A stretch of 64,000 nucleotides of DNA. Source: Thiothrix subterranea (lineage in GTDB: Bacteria > Pseudomonadota > Gammaproteobacteria > Thiotrichales > Thiotrichaceae). Under the pieces are notes generated by a model. That model saw only the letters and a list, made by a program, of their open reading frames with translations. It had not been told where the DNA came from and searched no databases. This document shows positions 53,555 through 64,000 of this stretch, one piece after another (position 1 is the first letter of the stretch; every line of letters begins with the position of its first letter). The DNA is taken from the NCBI RefSeq assembly GCF_016772315.1, contig NZ_CP053482.1, positions 2,666,001 to 2,730,000 of the forward strand. The letters run 5' to 3'. A program made the translations under genes and the position numbers.

Positions 53555-54241
53555 CTATTGGTATTGTTTTAAACGGGTTTCGATCACATCGCCGTCTTCT
53601 TGGTGACGTACTTGCACGATGGCGTAATCCAGTTTGGGTGCTAACCATAAGGTGGTTTGGCGCTCATTATTGTCATGCATGACTTCGAGTTTTTCGCATT
53701 CATAATGGCCAGCGGGGACTTCAATGGTCTCTTTGCCGAGTTTGCGCAGGCGGTAATCTTGCAATTTGCCTTTGCTGAGCACGCGGTAATTGAGCGCTTG
53801 GTTGGTCGCGAGGGCATCCATTAACGTCAATTCCAGTGCTGCCATGTCCAAAGTGCCCGTCGGCACGTTTAGCTGGTAGGTGTTGTTGTCAAAGCTGCCG
53901 TCCACTTGAGTCGCGGTGGTGAAGCGGAATTCGTCTTTTTTATCTTTGCGTTTGTTTTTGTGGTGGTACAGGTAATGTTCGGGAAGCAACTGCGCCGCTT
54001 GTTTTTTGCCGGTGCTGCGCTCCGTCAGTGTGTCGCCACTGAGCACGGCGGCTAAACCGTTGGCTTTGGTGATTTTTTGGTAGGTGTAGGTTTCGCCGTC
54101 GTAGCGCAAACTGGCATTCATCACGCCCATTTCCAGCCCTTTGGCGCTGACGGTGTAACTGGCTTGAAATGCATCGGGGGCGGCCGCTAAGGGTGGCGCG
54201 GCTAATGCGAGGGCTGCTGAGACAATCCATAAAAGCTTCAT
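53555..54241 (-). CDS. DUF3108-type exported protein
   Basis: The 228-aa protein has a signal peptide (LLWIVSAALALAAPPLAAAP) and the DUF3108 pattern: FQASYTVSAKGLEMGVMNASLRYDGETYTYQKIT ... VPAGHYECEKLEVMHDNNERQTTLWLAPKLDYAIVQVRHQEDG. The function of this periplasmic family is unknown. Confidence 0.85.
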   Translation of the reverse strand: MKLLWIVSAALALAAPPLAAAPDAFQASYTVSAKGLEMGVMNASLRYDGETYTYQKITKANGLAAVLSGDTLTERSTGKKQAAQLLPEHYLYHHKNKRKDKKDEFRFTTATQVDGSFDNNTYQLNVPTGTLDMAALELTLMDALATNQALNYRVLSKGKLQDYRLRKLGKETIEVPAGHYECEKLEVMHDNNERQTTLWLAPKLDYAIVQVRHQEDGDVIETRLKQYQ

Positions 54242-54386
54242 GAGGGCAATTCCTTGTGGTTAAACGCTATCGACCTGATTAGACTACAGCAAGCCGTATT
54301 GGTTCTTAAACGCTATACTACAAAGATGGCGCAAAATAGTAGAGAATAGCGGTCGTAAAACCTCAAAAATCAGGGAGAACCCTTCT

Positions 54387-54713
54387 GTGAGCAACAACAT
54401 TACTTACCTTTCCGATGCAACTTTCGAGCAGGAAGTGCTGAAATCTGCTGTACCCGTGCTGGTTGACTACTGGGCGGAGTGGTGCGGGCCGTGCAAAATG
54501 ATTGCCCCGCTACTGGATGAAATTGCCAGCGAGTTTGACGGCAAGCTGAAAGTGGCTAAATTGAACATTGATGAGAACAAAGCGGTACCACCGCGTTACG
54601 GTATCCGGGGTATTCCGACTCTGATGCTGTTTAAAGACGGCGAAGTGTTTGCGACCAAGGTAGGCGCACTGTCTAAATCACAGTTGACCGCGTTCTTGAC
54701 CTCAAACCTCTAA
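54387..54713 (+). CDS. trxA: Thioredoxin
   Basis: This 108-aa thioredoxin starts at a GTG (54387) with AGGGAGAA upstream, and has the active site [13 protein letters not shown] and the cis-Pro RGIPTLMLF. It reduces protein disulfides. As in many gammaproteobacteria it sits just ahead of rho. Confidence 0.96.
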   Translation: MSNNITYLSDATFEQEVLKSAVPVLVDYWAEWCGPCKMIAPLLDEIASEFDGKLKVAKLNIDENKAVPPRYGIRGIPTLMLFKDGEVFATKVGALSKSQLTAFLTSNL

Positions 54714-55014
54714 ACAGCTCGATTCCTGCACCCCTTGGCGATTTTTGGTTTCCTTGGGGCTTGCGGGGATATTTTGCTGGACTCTGTAAAACTGGCGTGC
54801 TAGTTTAACTGTACTTGAATCTGCATCCAGATTCATTCCTGAAAATCCTGTCTCGTTTTCTTAATCACTAGATTCATGCACAGACTGTAACGGGCGATAG
54901 CCGCGATTACGGCAATAGCAAGGCACTCAGCCACGCTTCCCGATTGAGAAACACAGCACGAGCAGGGGCTTCCTGATTGTTTACTCCTACTATCCCCATC
55001 AAATTCATCACTAT
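54714..55014 (+). promoter_or_regulatory. trxA-rho intergenic region, probable rho leader
   Basis: These 301 bases hold no gene I can support. A perfect hairpin TGAATCTG-CATC-CAGATTCA (54816-54835) is the only strong local structure. The stretch 54925-54985 is C-rich and G-poor (CACTCAGCCACGCTTCCCGA, AACACAGCACGAGCAGGGG), as expected of a rut-like site used in rho autoregulation. Long leaders before rho are known in other bacteria. Confidence 0.45.
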
Positions 55015-56274
55015 ATGAACCTGTCTGAACTCAAAAAGAAATCCGCCGCCGAAGTCTTTGAAATGGCTCAAGCCATGGGGATCGAGAGCATTTCCCGCAC
55101 CCGCAAACAAGACATCATCTTTGCCTTGCTGAAAGCCAATGCAGCCAACAACGTCGACATCCACGGGGATGGTGTGCTGGAAATCCTGCAAGACGGCTTT
55201 GGTTTCCTGCGTTCCGATGATTCCAGCTACCTCGCTGGGGCGGATGATATTTACGTTTCACCAAGCCAGATTCGCCGCTTTGGGCTGCGCACCGGCGATA
55301 CCGTATCGGGTAAGATTCGCCCACCGAAGGACAGTGAACGTTACTTTGCACTGCTGAAAGTCGACACCATTAACTTCGAGCCGCCCGAAAGTGCGCGTAA
55401 CAAAATTGCCTTTGAAAACCTGACTCCGCTGCACGCCGATGACCGGATGCGCATGGAACGGGGTAACGGCAGCCGTGAAGACATTACCGCTCGCGTTATC
55501 GACATCGTAGCGCCGTTTGGTAAAGGTCAGCGTGGCTTGATTATCGCGCCGCCAAAGGCCGGTAAAACCATCATGCTGCAAAACATTGCACAAAGCATTG
55601 CCTCCAATTACCCCGAAAGTTACTTGATCGTATTGCTGATCGACGAACGCCCGGAAGAGGTGACAGAAATGTCGCGCATGGTGCAGGGCGAAGTCGTGTC
55701 GTCGACCTTTGATGAACCGGCAGCGCGTCACGTTCAAGTCGCGGAAATGGTCATTGAAAAAGCCAAGCGTTTGGTCGAACACAAGCGCGATGTGGTGATT
55801 TTACTCGACTCGATTACCCGTCTGGCGCGGGCTTACAACACCGTGGTGCCATCGTCTGGCAAAGTATTGACGGGGGGTGTGGATGCCAATGCCTTGCATC
55901 GCCCCAAACGTTTCTTCGGTGCGGCACGTAATATCGAAGAGGGTGGTAGCTTAACGATTATTGCCACCGCGTTGATTGATACCGGCTCGAAAATGGACGA
56001 GGTTATCTACGAAGAATTCAAGGGGACGGGCAATATGGAAATCCATCTGGATCGCCGTATTTCTGAGAAGCGCGTATTCCCGGCGATTAACATCAACCGT
56101 TCCGGCACACGTCGCGAAGAGTTGCTGACCACGCAAGACGAACTGCAAACCTTGTGGGTGTTGCGTAAATTCCTGCACAGCATGGACGATCTGGATGCCA
56201 TGGAATTGCTGTTTGATAAGCTGTCGAAGACCAAAACGAATAGCGAATTCTTTGACGTGATGCGTCGCGGGTAA
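55015..56274 (+). CDS. rho: Transcription termination factor Rho
   Basis: The 419-aa hexameric RNA helicase begins [20 protein letters not shown]. It has the RNA-binding [44 protein letters not shown] and P-loop [16 protein letters not shown]. The Q and R loops are [16 protein letters not shown] and [27 protein letters not shown]. Full length. Confidence 0.98.
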   Translation: MNLSELKKKSAAEVFEMAQAMGIESISRTRKQDIIFALLKANAANNVDIHGDGVLEILQDGFGFLRSDDSSYLAGADDIYVSPSQIRRFGLRTGDTVSGKIRPPKDSERYFALLKVDTINFEPPESARNKIAFENLTPLHADDRMRMERGNGSREDITARVIDIVAPFGKGQRGLIIAPPKAGKTIMLQNIAQSIASNYPESYLIVLLIDERPEEVTEMSRMVQGEVVSSTFDEPAARHVQVAEMVIEKAKRLVEHKRDVVILLDSITRLARAYNTVVPSSGKVLTGGVDANALHRPKRFFGAARNIEEGGSLTIIATALIDTGSKMDEVIYEEFKGTGNMEIHLDRRISEKRVFPAININRSGTRREELLTTQDELQTLWVLRKFLHSMDDLDAMELLFDKLSKTKTNSEFFDVMRRG

Positions 56275-56307
56275 AACCTTATTCTTGTTTCGACATCGAG
56301 CATCCCC

Positions 56308-56335
56308 GTAGAGACGCAAGATTTTGCGTCTCTAC
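56308..56335. repeat. Palindrome downstream of rho, GTAGAGACGC type
   Basis: This is identical over 28 bases to the copy in the nifH-nifD gap (31767-31794): arms GTAGAGACGCAAGA and TTTTGCGTCTCTAC. Here it lies between convergent rho and hflX and could serve as a terminator hairpin. Confidence 0.85.
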
Positions 56336-56376
56336 CGAATCCCACGGTGGCATAATCTCTCTCGGATAATTTGCTG

Positions 56377-57657
56377 CTACAAATCGTCTAGCGCCAAGCC
56401 TTCTTCCCGTAAACATTGTTCCAGCCTGCGCTGATCAATCAGCACTTTTAAGCTGAAATTGCCTTCATCCGTAATGCTTTCCTGCTGAATCGCTTTGTCG
56501 GCGTATAGCTTGGCGCGTAAGCGGGCGTGTTGCGGTTTGAGCGTCAAATCGCCTTGGAACATGTGTCCGGCAAAGTAATTTCCTAAGTATTCCAGCAATA
56601 CATCCAGCCCCAGATTGTTCTGGGCGGATATGTAAATGCGGGTAGGGGTGGTGCCGGTGCTTTCCTCAATGTGTGGGGTAGTGCCACCGAGGTCGATTTT
56701 ATTCATGACTTCGATTTGTGGCACGCGCTCCGCCCCAATTTCGGCGATGACGTTATTCACTTGTTCGCGGAACAATTCTAGCTGGTCGTCGTGGCTGTCG
56801 ATAACGTGTAGCAACAAGTCAGCATCCACGGTTTCCTGCAAGGTCGAGCGGAAGGCCGCAACCAAGTCGTGAGGCAGATAACGAATGAAACCGACGGTAT
56901 CGGCGAGAATAATTTCTTGTTGATTCGGCAATTGCACTTGGCGCAACGTCGGGTCAAGGGTGGCAAACAATTGGTCAGCCACGTAAACGCCCGCTTGGGT
57001 CAGTGCATTGAATAAGGTGGATTTACCTGCATTGGTGTAACCAACCAATGACACGGTGGGAATTTGGGCTTTTTTGCGCGATTGACGCCCTTGTTCACGC
57101 TGATTTTGGACTTTTTCCAAGCGGCGGTCGATTTGTTTAATGCGCTCGGCAATTAAGCGCCGGTCAGTTTCTAACTGCGTTTCGCCGGGGCCGCGCATTC
57201 CGATCCCCCCTTTTTGGCGTTCAAGGTGAGTCCAGCCGCGCACGAGTCGGGTAGACAGGTGTTTGAGCTGTGCGAGTTCAACCTGAAGTTTACCTTCATG
57301 GCTGCGGGCGCGTTGCGCGAAAATATCCAGAATCAAACCGGTGCGGTCAATGACACGGCATTCCAGCAATTTTTCTAGGTTGCGTTCTTGGGCAGGGGAA
57401 AGGGAGTGGTCGAAAATGACCAGATTGGCGTCGCGCAATTCACGTAACTGGCGAATCTCTTCAGCTTTACCTGTGCCCACAAAATAACGTGGGTCAGGGC
57501 GTTGACGTGAGCCATTAACGAATCCGACTACCTGTGCGCCAGCCGAATCCGCTAATTCGATGAATTCCTTTTCGTCTTGTGCCGTCTTTGCCGACTTGAA
57601 ACTGATTTGAACGAGTACGGCATTTTCACCGCCGCCGGGGCGTTCAAATAGTTCCAA
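56377..57657 (-). CDS. hflX: Ribosome-splitting GTPase HflX
   Basis: The 426-aa protein has the HflX N-terminal domain (FVNGSRQRPDPRYFVGTGKAEEI, DHSLSPAQERNLEKLL, LDIFAQRARSHEGKLQVELAQLKHL). A GTPase domain follows with G1 GYTNAGKSTLFNAL, DTVGFIRYLPH and NKIDL. It rescues stalled ribosomes under stress. Order hfq-hflX is conserved in gammaproteobacteria. Confidence 0.97.
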   Translation of the reverse strand: MELFERPGGGENAVLVQISFKSAKTAQDEKEFIELADSAGAQVVGFVNGSRQRPDPRYFVGTGKAEEIRQLRELRDANLVIFDHSLSPAQERNLEKLLECRVIDRTGLILDIFAQRARSHEGKLQVELAQLKHLSTRLVRGWTHLERQKGGIGMRGPGETQLETDRRLIAERIKQIDRRLEKVQNQREQGRQSRKKAQIPTVSLVGYTNAGKSTLFNALTQAGVYVADQLFATLDPTLRQVQLPNQQEIILADTVGFIRYLPHDLVAAFRSTLQETVDADLLLHVIDSHDDQLELFREQVNNVIAEIGAERVPQIEVMNKIDLGGTTPHIEESTGTTPTRIYISAQNNLGLDVLLEYLGNYFAGHMFQGDLTLKPQHARLRAKLYADKAIQQESITDEGNFSLKVLIDQRRLEQCLREEGLALDDL

Positions 57658-57691
57658 TCGGCAACCTTTCTGATGATTTCAGTAGAATGAC

Positions 57692-57922
57692 TTATTCTTC
57701 TGGTGCTAATGCCAATTTGATCGAGCGAGCAGGCACGATCGTGGAAATAGCGTGTTTGTAGACTAATTGGCTGACGGTGTTCCCCAGCAATACAACGAAT
57801 TGGTCGAATGATTCGACGTGACCCTGTAATTTGATGCCGTTGACCAAGTAAATCGAGACAGGAATCCGTTCCTTTCTCAGAGCATTAAGGAAGGGTTCTT
57901 GTAATGTGTGCCCTTTCGACAT
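57692..57922 (-). CDS. hfq: RNA chaperone Hfq
   Basis: The 76-aa Sm-like protein has Sm1 [40 protein letters not shown] and Sm2 [12 protein letters not shown]. The C-terminal tail is short ([11 protein letters not shown]). It binds sRNAs and mRNAs. An AGGAGAAGC site precedes the ATG. Confidence 0.98.
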   Translation of the reverse strand: MSKGHTLQEPFLNALRKERIPVSIYLVNGIKLQGHVESFDQFVVLLGNTVSQLVYKHAISTIVPARSIKLALAPEE

Positions 57923-58079
57923 GAGCTTCTCCTAAAAATATTCTCGGGTTTGTGGTTGTTATGGTCTCACACCTAAAGCTAGGGGGGTGGTCGTGAGCCA
58001 GTCGCTTGTTTCCTTCGACGCCTAAAAGCTTATCAGTTCTATCGTCTCACCAGAATGCCTGTTTGTCGGACGTATCCGT

Positions 58080-59006
58080 TCATCCGCCAATAAACGTTGA
58101 AACGTTGCTGATGACCGATGAAAGGTTAAGTTCTTGGGGGTCGTAACAACTAATGCCTTTTTCGGATCGCAACCACGTCATTTGACGTTTAGCAAGCTGC
58201 CGTGTTGCGACAATAGCACGATCGCGCATCTGATTGTAGTCTATTTCGTTAATTAAATAATCCCAAATTTGCCGATAACCGACAGCTCTTATGGCGGGAA
58301 GGTGGGTATTTAAATCGCCACGTGTCAAGAGTTGGCGCACTTCATCCACCACGCCTTGGCTTAACATTTGGTCGAAACGTTGTTCCAGACGTGTGTGTAA
58401 CCATGCCCGATTTTCGGGGATCAAGGCAATTTTAAATAGCGCGTAGGGGCAAGCCGCGTGCCAAGTTGCTTGCTGCAATTCAGTCAGCGATTTCCCTGTT
58501 AGTTCAAAGACTTCCAGAGCGCGTTGCAGGCGCTGCGGGTCATTGGGGTGGATGCGTTGTGCCGCCACCGGGTCAATACGGGCTAAACGGTCATGCAGCG
58601 CTTGCCAACCGTGCGTAACGGCTTCTGCTTCCAAGCGGGCGCGGATGGCAGGGTTGGCTTCAGGCAAGGCCGATAAGCCGTATTCGAGTGCGCGGAAGTA
58701 CAGCATCGTACCACCCACCAGCAGCGGAATACGCCCAGCAGCGCTAATATCTGCCATTTCGCGCAATGCATCGGTGCGAAATTCAGCGGCGGAATAGGGT
58801 TGTGCAGGGTCGAGAAAGTCAATCAAGCGGTGTGGTGCTTGCGCTAAGGTGGCGGCATCGGGTTTGGCGCTGCCGATGTCCATGCCTTTATACACCAGCG
58901 CCGAGTCGACACTGATAATTTCGACGGGAAAATGCTTGCGCAATTCTACCGCAAGGTCAGTTTTGCCCGTACCGGTCGGCCCCATAATGCAAATCGCTTT
59001 GTGCAT
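58080..59006 (-). CDS. miaA: tRNA dimethylallyltransferase
   Basis: The 308-aa enzyme prenylates A37 of UNN-reading tRNAs. It has the P-loop [50 protein letters not shown] and the C-terminal [16 protein letters not shown] use the ATG at 59006, which overlaps the mutL stop (TAATG), in the conserved order mutL-miaA-hfq-hflX. Confidence 0.97.
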   Translation of the reverse strand: MHKAICIMGPTGTGKTDLAVELRKHFPVEIISVDSALVYKGMDIGSAKPDAATLAQAPHRLIDFLDPAQPYSAAEFRTDALREMADISAAGRIPLLVGGTMLYFRALEYGLSALPEANPAIRARLEAEAVTHGWQALHDRLARIDPVAAQRIHPNDPQRLQRALEVFELTGKSLTELQQATWHAACPYALFKIALIPENRAWLHTRLEQRFDQMLSQGVVDEVRQLLTRGDLNTHLPAIRAVGYRQIWDYLINEIDYNQMRDRAIVATRQLAKRQMTWLRSEKGISCYDPQELNLSSVISNVSTFIGG

Positions 59007-60871
59007 TAGCGCCCTCGCAGAAACAGTTTGTCGATTTGTTCCAACGCCATTTGTGTCCAAGTCGGGCGACCGTGATTGCATTGCCCGCTGCGTTCGGTGC
59101 GTTCCATGTCGCGCAAGAGTGCGTTCATTTCGGTAATACTGAGTTTGCGGTTGGCGCGGACTGAACCGTGGCAGGCCATCGTTGCGAGGATTTCATTCAT
59201 GGCATTCTGAATGCGATTACTCGCACCGTGTGTGATCAAGTCCGCGAGTACGTCACGTACCAGTGCTTCGGTGTCGGATTCTTTCAGCAAACTGGGAACC
59301 GCACGGATGGTGAGTTTTTCCTGCCCCAAGCGATCCAGCTCAAAACCAAGTGTGCGGAAGGTGTCGGCGTGTTGTTCGGCGTAATCGGCTTCCTTGCGGC
59401 TCACATTGAGGCTGGCAGGCACGAGCAGCGGTTGGGAGCGCAGCGCGTCGGCTGCCATGCTTTGCTTGAGGTATTCGTAGGTAATGCGTTCGTGCGCGGC
59501 GTGCATATCCACCACCACCAAGCCACTGGCGTTTTGTGCGAGGATGTAAATGCCGTGGAGTTGCGCGATGGCGTAGCCGAGTGGTGGCATATCAGAAGAA
59601 TATCCCTCACCCCCTGCCCCCTCTCCCTCAAGGGGCGAGGGGGGAAGAGATGCTGGCGTTGCTGGTATTACAGGTTGGTACAACTGCTGATAAGCCGCCA
59701 TCTGTTCGCGCACCGGCATTTGCAGTCGCTGCTGATGCTGCTGTTGATAAGCAGGGCGATAAGGTTGTGCTTTTTCTTGCTCCCCTCGCCCCTTGAGGGA
59801 GAGGGGCAGGGGGTGAGGGGTATCTTCCGTTTGCGCCGGAAGTTGTGTCGGCGCACCCACCTCATCCCCCGGTCGAATATCCGCCAACGCCTGATGCAAG
59901 GTGCGAAACAAAAAATCATGCACCAGCCGCCCTTCTCGAAACCGTACTTCCTGCTTGGTGGGGTGTGCATTCACATCCACCAATTGCGGATTCAGTTCCA
60001 GAAACAGCACGAACGCGGGGTGTCGCCCGTGGTACATCACGTCCTGATACGCTTGCTTCACCGCATGGCTGATCAATTTATCGCGTACATGGCGGGCATT
60101 CACATAGAAATATTGCAAGTCCGCTTGCGAGCGTGAAAACGTAGGCAAGCCAACCCAACCCCACAAGCGCAAACCGGCGGCTTCGTAGTCCAGATACACG
60201 CTTTGCTCGACAAATGCGCTACCGCAAATCTCGGCAATGCGCCGTTCTGCGCCGCTGCGATCTTCCGCCGGGCGTAAGCGTAGGGTATTTTTTTGGTTGT
60301 GATTGAGTTCAAAGCTGACATCGAAGCGGCTCAGGGCGATTTTGCGCACCATGTCTTCGATATGCCCGAATTCGGTTTTTTCGGTTTTGAGAAATTTGCG
60401 CCGTGCGGGGATGTTGAAAAATAAATCAACCACATCCACGGTCGTGCCGGTGGCGTGTGCCACGGGTTCGGGCGCGTCGAATACTTCTTGCCCATCCCCA
60501 AACAGTTGCCACCCTTGGGACGCATCGGCATGACGGGAGCTAAGAATTAAGCGCGAAACCGAGGCGATACTGGGCAAGGCTTCCCCGCGAAAACCGAGGC
60601 TGCGCACTTGTTCCAGATCATCGAGGCTGGCAATTTTGCTGGTGGCGTGCCGACTCAGGGCTAAGGCTAATTCCTCGTGTGGAATGCCGCCGCCGTTGTC
60701 GCGGATGCGGATGCGTTTACTGCCACCTTGTTCAATGTCGATCTCGACACGGGTTGAACCCGCATCGAGCGCGTTTTCCAGCAATTCCTTGACCACCGAC
60801 GCGGGGCGCTCGACCACCTCGCCAGCGGCGATTTGGTTAATGAGGTGGTTAGGAAGCTGGCGTATCGGCAT
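59006..60871 (-). CDS. mutL: DNA mismatch repair protein MutL, endonuclease type
   Basis: The 621-aa protein has the GHKL ATPase motifs [30 protein letters not shown] and [17 protein letters not shown]. The C-terminal [12 protein letters not shown] near residue 452 matches the D-x-HA-x2-E-x4-E metal motif of nicking MutL proteins, so repair here probably needs no MutH. The linker contains two inverted copies of a dispersed repeat (about residues 350-364 and 409-423), translated in frame. Confidence 0.96.
   Translation of the reverse strand: MPIRQLPNHLINQIAAGEVVERPASVVKELLENALDAGSTRVEIDIEQGGSKRIRIRDNGGGIPHEELALALSRHATSKIASLDDLEQVRSLGFRGEALPSIASVSRLILSSRHADASQGWQLFGDGQEVFDAPEPVAHATGTTVDVVDLFFNIPARRKFLKTEKTEFGHIEDMVRKIALSRFDVSFELNHNQKNTLRLRPAEDRSGAERRIAEICGSAFVEQSVYLDYEAAGLRLWGWVGLPTFSRSQADLQYFYVNARHVRDKLISHAVKQAYQDVMYHGRHPAFVLFLELNPQLVDVNAHPTKQEVRFREGRLVHDFLFRTLHQALADIRPGDEVGAPTQLPAQTEDTPHPLPLSLKGRGEQEKAQPYRPAYQQQHQQRLQMPVREQMAAYQQLYQPVIPATPASLPPSPLEGEGAGGEGYSSDMPPLGYAIAQLHGIYILAQNASGLVVVDMHAAHERITYEYLKQSMAADALRSQPLLVPASLNVSRKEADYAEQHADTFRTLGFELDRLGQEKLTIRAVPSLLKESDTEALVRDVLADLITHGASNRIQNAMNEILATMACHGSVRANRKLSITEMNALLRDMERTERSGQCNHGRPTWTQMALEQIDKLFLRGR
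59603..59645. repeat. Dispersed palindromic repeat in the mutL linker, copy 1
   Basis: ATCCCTCACCCCCTGCCCCC then TCTCCCTCAAGGGGCGAGGG matches the rseC-linked copy at 22132-22176. It is read in frame in mutL as part of a Pro/Ser/Leu/Gly-rich stretch ([13 protein letters not shown]). Confidence 0.85.
59780..59822. repeat. Dispersed palindromic repeat in the mutL linker, copy 2 (inverted)
   Basis: CTCCCCTCGCCCCTTGAGGG then AGAGGGGCAGGGGGTGAGGG is the reverse complement of copy 1 at 59603-59645, again in frame ([14 protein letters not shown]). Confidence 0.85.
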
Positions 60872-62754
60872 TAGGGTTGCGTACCGCCTACCGCTGGTGG
60901 GATTTGCGGGATCACCGGTTGTGGGATCACGGGTTGCGGCATCACCGGCTGTGGTGGCACAACGAGCGGTGCTGGGGGAGTAGCAACCGGTGCTGGCATC
61001 ACCAGCGGCGCGGCGGGTATAACCGCCGGTGCTGGTTGTACCACTGCTGTCGCTGGTGCGGGAGCAGCAGGAATGGTGGCGGGTACGGGTTCTGCTACCG
61101 GCGTTGCTGGTGGTTGAGCGATGGCTTGCAGTTCTTTGGAACGATCGGCATTTACTCCGTATTGCGCCAGAATTTTGGGCTGACGTTCAATAGCTTCTTT
61201 ACGATCAATCACCAATTGGTAGTGGTCGGAGGTTTCCAACGTGATGTAATCGGTGTTGGATGACTGTACTTTTTGGTAGAAGTCATTGAAATCACGGATG
61301 CTTTCACCGTTGACTTTTTCAATCAGCAAATTGTTGTCATGGTGATAATCTTTGTTAATGTCAGCCGGTAATACTTTGGTGAGAATGACCGCTTCGCTGC
61401 GTTTTTCATCAGGGGATTCGTAGGTCAGTGCGCCGATGCGGGCGGGTGTGCCATCCATGCTGTCAATCACGTCTTGGTTCAATGGCATGAATACCAGCCC
61501 GCCGAAGATGAAGTAGGTGGGCTGTTTGTCGTACTGGTTCGGTTTCACCAGCAGGTATTCTTTGCCGGGTTTGTCGAGCGGTAAGTTAACAAGTTGCTCT
61601 TGACCATTGCGCAGGATTTTGAAAGCGATGCTTTCGCCGATTTGGTGCATGTCGATGTAGTGCGTGTGGTCGATGAATTCACCGGGGCGGAATTCCACCG
61701 TGAGATTGTTTTCGATTTTGTGCCCGTCAATTTCGGTCACAATGTCGCCGATTTGCACTTTGCCATCCGCCGGGGAATTTTTGTAAACCTTGTGCACTAA
61801 CATGCCGGTTTGGGTGTCACCCAAGCCGTATTTACGACGCATTGCTGGGTTTTCCATCGACTGGGCGAGGAAGCCGTGGAAGCCATAGCCATCCACTTTG
61901 CCGTCTTTTACGTCAGCTAATACGTGGCGAATAATCGGGGTGGGAATCATGTAACCGATATTTTCGGTCAAAAATCCTGATTGCATTGCCACCCCGACGA
62001 CTTTACCGTCGGAGATGACCGGGCCGCCGCTATTGCCGAAGTTAATCGCAGCATCCACTTGCACGGCCATCAGGTTTTCACCGGTATGCACGTAGTTTTG
62101 TTTTTCAATCCGTGACACCACCCCACGGGTAACGCTGAGGGTGTTGCCGCCAATCGGGAAGCCGTACACTTCGACAGATTGCTGCATTTTAGGCAGGTCG
62201 CCGAGTTCCAGCGGGGTAACATCTTTATAAGCGCTGGCATCTTTGGTGCGCAAAATAGCTAAGTCGGACTCGTGCGAAATGTACACGACTTCCGCTTCAT
62301 AACGCTTGGTTTCGCTATGGCGTTGAATTTCCAAGAAAGTTGCGTCAGAGGCAACGTGCGCATTGGTTAAAATCAGGTTGTCAGCAATGATCAAGCCAGA
62401 GCCAGAACCTTTCTGCGAATCGGAGTTCCAAGGGGAGAGCGTATCGTAAGTGTGTTGCACGACGTGAACTTTGACGACCGCATCCTTGATCTTAGCGCGT
62501 GGGTCGGAACCATCGGGTGTAGTGACCACTTCGTCTTCGAGTGGTGTGTTGCTGGTGCTGGCTTCAACTTCATTAGCAACCGGTGCGGGTGCTTCTGATA
62601 CCGCTGGTTCAGCGGGTACTGCCGGTGCAGGCGTGACGGCTTGCGTCGCAGGGGGTGAAAGCGGTGGGGTGATATTGATTTCAGCCAATAAGCTAGGTGA
62701 GATGGCTAAACCAAGACACAGGAAGGTGCGGGTAATAAGGGTTGTTTGGCGCAT
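60871..62754 (-). CDS. Periplasmic trypsin-like serine protease with PDZ region and Pro-rich tail
   Basis: The protein (627 aa from [15 protein letters not shown]; an ATG five codons earlier is possible) has a signal peptide and an Ala/Pro-rich N-terminal linker. Its DegP-like protease domain has catalytic His in [12 protein letters not shown], Asp in [13 protein letters not shown] and Ser in [13 protein letters not shown]-like domain follows ([28 protein letters not shown]), and then a C-terminal tail of about 90 residues of P/A/V/Q repeats. It likely acts in envelope quality control; the tail suggests cell-wall contact. Confidence 0.88.
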   Translation of the reverse strand: MRQTTLITRTFLCLGLAISPSLLAEINITPPLSPPATQAVTPAPAVPAEPAVSEAPAPVANEVEASTSNTPLEDEVVTTPDGSDPRAKIKDAVVKVHVVQHTYDTLSPWNSDSQKGSGSGLIIADNLILTNAHVASDATFLEIQRHSETKRYEAEVVYISHESDLAILRTKDASAYKDVTPLELGDLPKMQQSVEVYGFPIGGNTLSVTRGVVSRIEKQNYVHTGENLMAVQVDAAINFGNSGGPVISDGKVVGVAMQSGFLTENIGYMIPTPIIRHVLADVKDGKVDGYGFHGFLAQSMENPAMRRKYGLGDTQTGMLVHKVYKNSPADGKVQIGDIVTEIDGHKIENNLTVEFRPGEFIDHTHYIDMHQIGESIAFKILRNGQEQLVNLPLDKPGKEYLLVKPNQYDKQPTYFIFGGLVFMPLNQDVIDSMDGTPARIGALTYESPDEKRSEAVILTKVLPADINKDYHHDNNLLIEKVNGESIRDFNDFYQKVQSSNTDYITLETSDHYQLVIDRKEAIERQPKILAQYGVNADRSKELQAIAQPPATPVAEPVPATIPAAPAPATAVVQPAPAVIPAAPLVMPAPVATPPAPLVVPPQPVMPQPVIPQPVIPQIPPAVGGTQP

Positions 62755-62948
62755 TTTTTTGAGTCCCATATTGAAAATAATAACAGCCCAAGGCGAGAGG
62801 CATAAATAATTAAAGGACTATAGCGTATCCGTCGGTCGCGTGAAAAGACTTTAATCTGACGGTAATCTATCGGTTTTTAAGGTAAAACTTGGTATTCTTC
62901 GGCACTTACGGCATGGCACACGCCTCAAGAAGACAATAGGATCGAACG

Positions 62949-64000
62949 ATGACGGACTACAAGCACACTCTCAATCTGCCTAATACGCTGTTTCCAATGC
63001 GCGGCGACTTGGCTAAACGTGAGCCGGGGATGCTGGCAGATTGGGAAAAGCGCCAGCTTTACCAACAATTGCGTGCCAAAGCGCACGGTCGCCCCAAGTT
63101 CATTCTGCACGATGGCCCGCCGTATGCGAACGGAACGATTCATATTGGTCATGCCGTCAATAAAATCCTCAAAGACATTATTGTGAAAAGCAAAACCTTG
63201 GGTGGTTTTGACGCGCCCTACGTGCCGGGTTGGGACTGTCACGGCTTGCCGATTGAGTTAAAAGTCGAAGAAAAACTCGGCAAAGCGGGCGATAAAGTGG
63301 ATGCGTTTGTGTTCCGCAAGGCGTGCCGTGAATACGCGGCGGAACAGATCGACTTGCAACGCAAAGATTTTAAACGTCTGGGCGTGCTGGGCGATTGGGA
63401 AAACCCGTATTTGACGATGGATTTCCAAACCGAAGCCGACATTGTGCGGGCGTTGGGGCGAATTGCGGCGAACGGGCATTTGCACAAGGGCGCAAAGCCG
63501 GTGCATTGGTGTACCGATTGCGGTTCGGCGTTGGCGGAAGCAGAAGTGGAATACGCGGATAAAACCTCGTTTTCAATTGATGTGCGTTTTACCGTGGCGG
63601 ATGAGGCGGCATTATTGGCGCGTGTGCCAGACGCGGCGGGGCAGGGCGATTTGTCCGTGGTGATTTGGACAACCACGCCCTGGACATTGCCTGCAAACCA
63701 AGCGGTGGCGTTGAACCCTGAATTGGAATACGTGGTGCTGCAAACCGCTACCGAGCGTTTGATCGTTGCGGAAGCCTTGTTGGAAGCGGTATTGCAACGC
63801 GCAGAGATTAGCGAACACACGATTCTGGCACGTTGCACGGGCGACAAGTTAGAGGGCTTGCTGCTGCAACACCCCTTTTACGCCCGGCAAGTCCCCGTGA
63901 TTTTGGGTGATCACGTCACCACCGAAGCGGGTACTGGTGCGGTGCATACTGCGCCCGGTCACGGTCAGGAAGACTTTGTGGTGGGTTTGAAATACGGCTT
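62949..64000 (+). CDS. ileS: Isoleucyl-tRNA synthetase, 3' end beyond the window
   Basis: The first 350 residues are present. The class I HIGH signature is in [17 protein letters not shown], followed by [16 protein letters not shown], the Zn-like [17 protein letters not shown] and the editing-domain [16 protein letters not shown] and [16 protein letters not shown]. The ATG at 62949 opens [20 protein letters not shown]. The 194-bp gap to the divergent protease gene should hold its promoter. ribF is not upstream, unlike in many relatives. Confidence 0.97.
   Translation, partial: MTDYKHTLNLPNTLFPMRGDLAKREPGMLADWEKRQLYQQLRAKAHGRPKFILHDGPPYANGTIHIGHAVNKILKDIIVKSKTLGGFDAPYVPGWDCHGLPIELKVEEKLGKAGDKVDAFVFRKACREYAAEQIDLQRKDFKRLGVLGDWENPYLTMDFQTEADIVRALGRIAANGHLHKGAKPVHWCTDCGSALAEAEVEYADKTSFSIDVRFTVADEAALLARVPDAAGQGDLSVVIWTTTPWTLPANQAVALNPELEYVVLQTATERLIVAEALLEAVLQRAEISEHTILARCTGDKLEGLLLQHPFYARQVPVILGDHVTTEAGTGAVHTAPGHGQEDFVVGLKYG

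Overview
The window looks like a chromosome segment of a diazotrophic gammaproteobacterium. The housekeeping genes (rho, hfq, hflX, miaA, mutL, rph, rdgB, typA, ileS) are of gammaproteobacterial type. The nif set is a molybdenum nitrogenase system with RseC-like and SagB-like companions. A filamentous sulfur oxidiser of the Thiothrix/Thiotrichales kind would fit, but this is inference from gene content; no rRNA or other taxonomic marker is present.

Layout. (1) 1-1364: two compact PIN-domain toxin-antitoxin modules. (2) 1406-3910: nifV-cysE-TPR operon on the minus strand behind a sigma-54 promoter. (3) 4015-8013: a second minus-strand sigma-54 operon (unknown 186-aa protein, CGFS glutaredoxin, SagB/ThcOx-type flavoprotein, small protein, DadA), divergent from nifEN (8212-10993). 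(4) 10990-20981: a defence island of an AbiEii-like nucleotidyltransferase pair, a long prokaryotic Argonaute, and a complete type I restriction-modification operon with an extra YhcG-like nuclease. It sits between nifEN and nifX, genes that are usually adjacent. (5) 21047-23218: a nifX operon with its own sigma-54 promoter (nifX, rseC-like, DUF269, CCE_0567-type protein, nif ferredoxin III). (6) 32765 down to 23369: the nifHDKT operon continuing through a ferredoxin, a NifX/NifY-like protein, a small protein, an LRV Fe-S protein split by an IS630-family element, two proteins of unknown role and flavodoxin nifF. draT diverges from nifH. (7) 33729-38293: folE, a small lipoprotein, typA, a GntR/UTRA regulator and a PfkB kinase. 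(8) 38482-45787: exported proteins (ricin-type lectin, OmpA-family protein, lipoprotein, beta-barrel), mostly unrecognised, plus a truncated haemoglobin. (9) 45933-64000: housekeeping genes, a DISM hybrid kinase with a nearby response regulator/Hpt pair, and the start of ileS.

How it works together. Five sigma-54 (-24/-12) elements, each with a TGT-N10-ACA NifA-type site nearby, cover every nif transcription unit seen here, so the window behaves as one NifA regulon cut by a defence island. nifA, nifB, nifU, nifS, nifQ and draG are not in the window. Short palindromic repeats (REP-like, at least four sequence types) occupy many gaps of the nifHDK operon and also lie inside three coding regions.

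The most notable candidate for an undescribed system is the operon hsdR-hsdM-yhcG-hsdS-pAgo. A long Argonaute with an apparently complete DEDD catalytic tetrad is encoded 27 bp after hsdS, as if it were a further subunit or partner of the type I restriction system.
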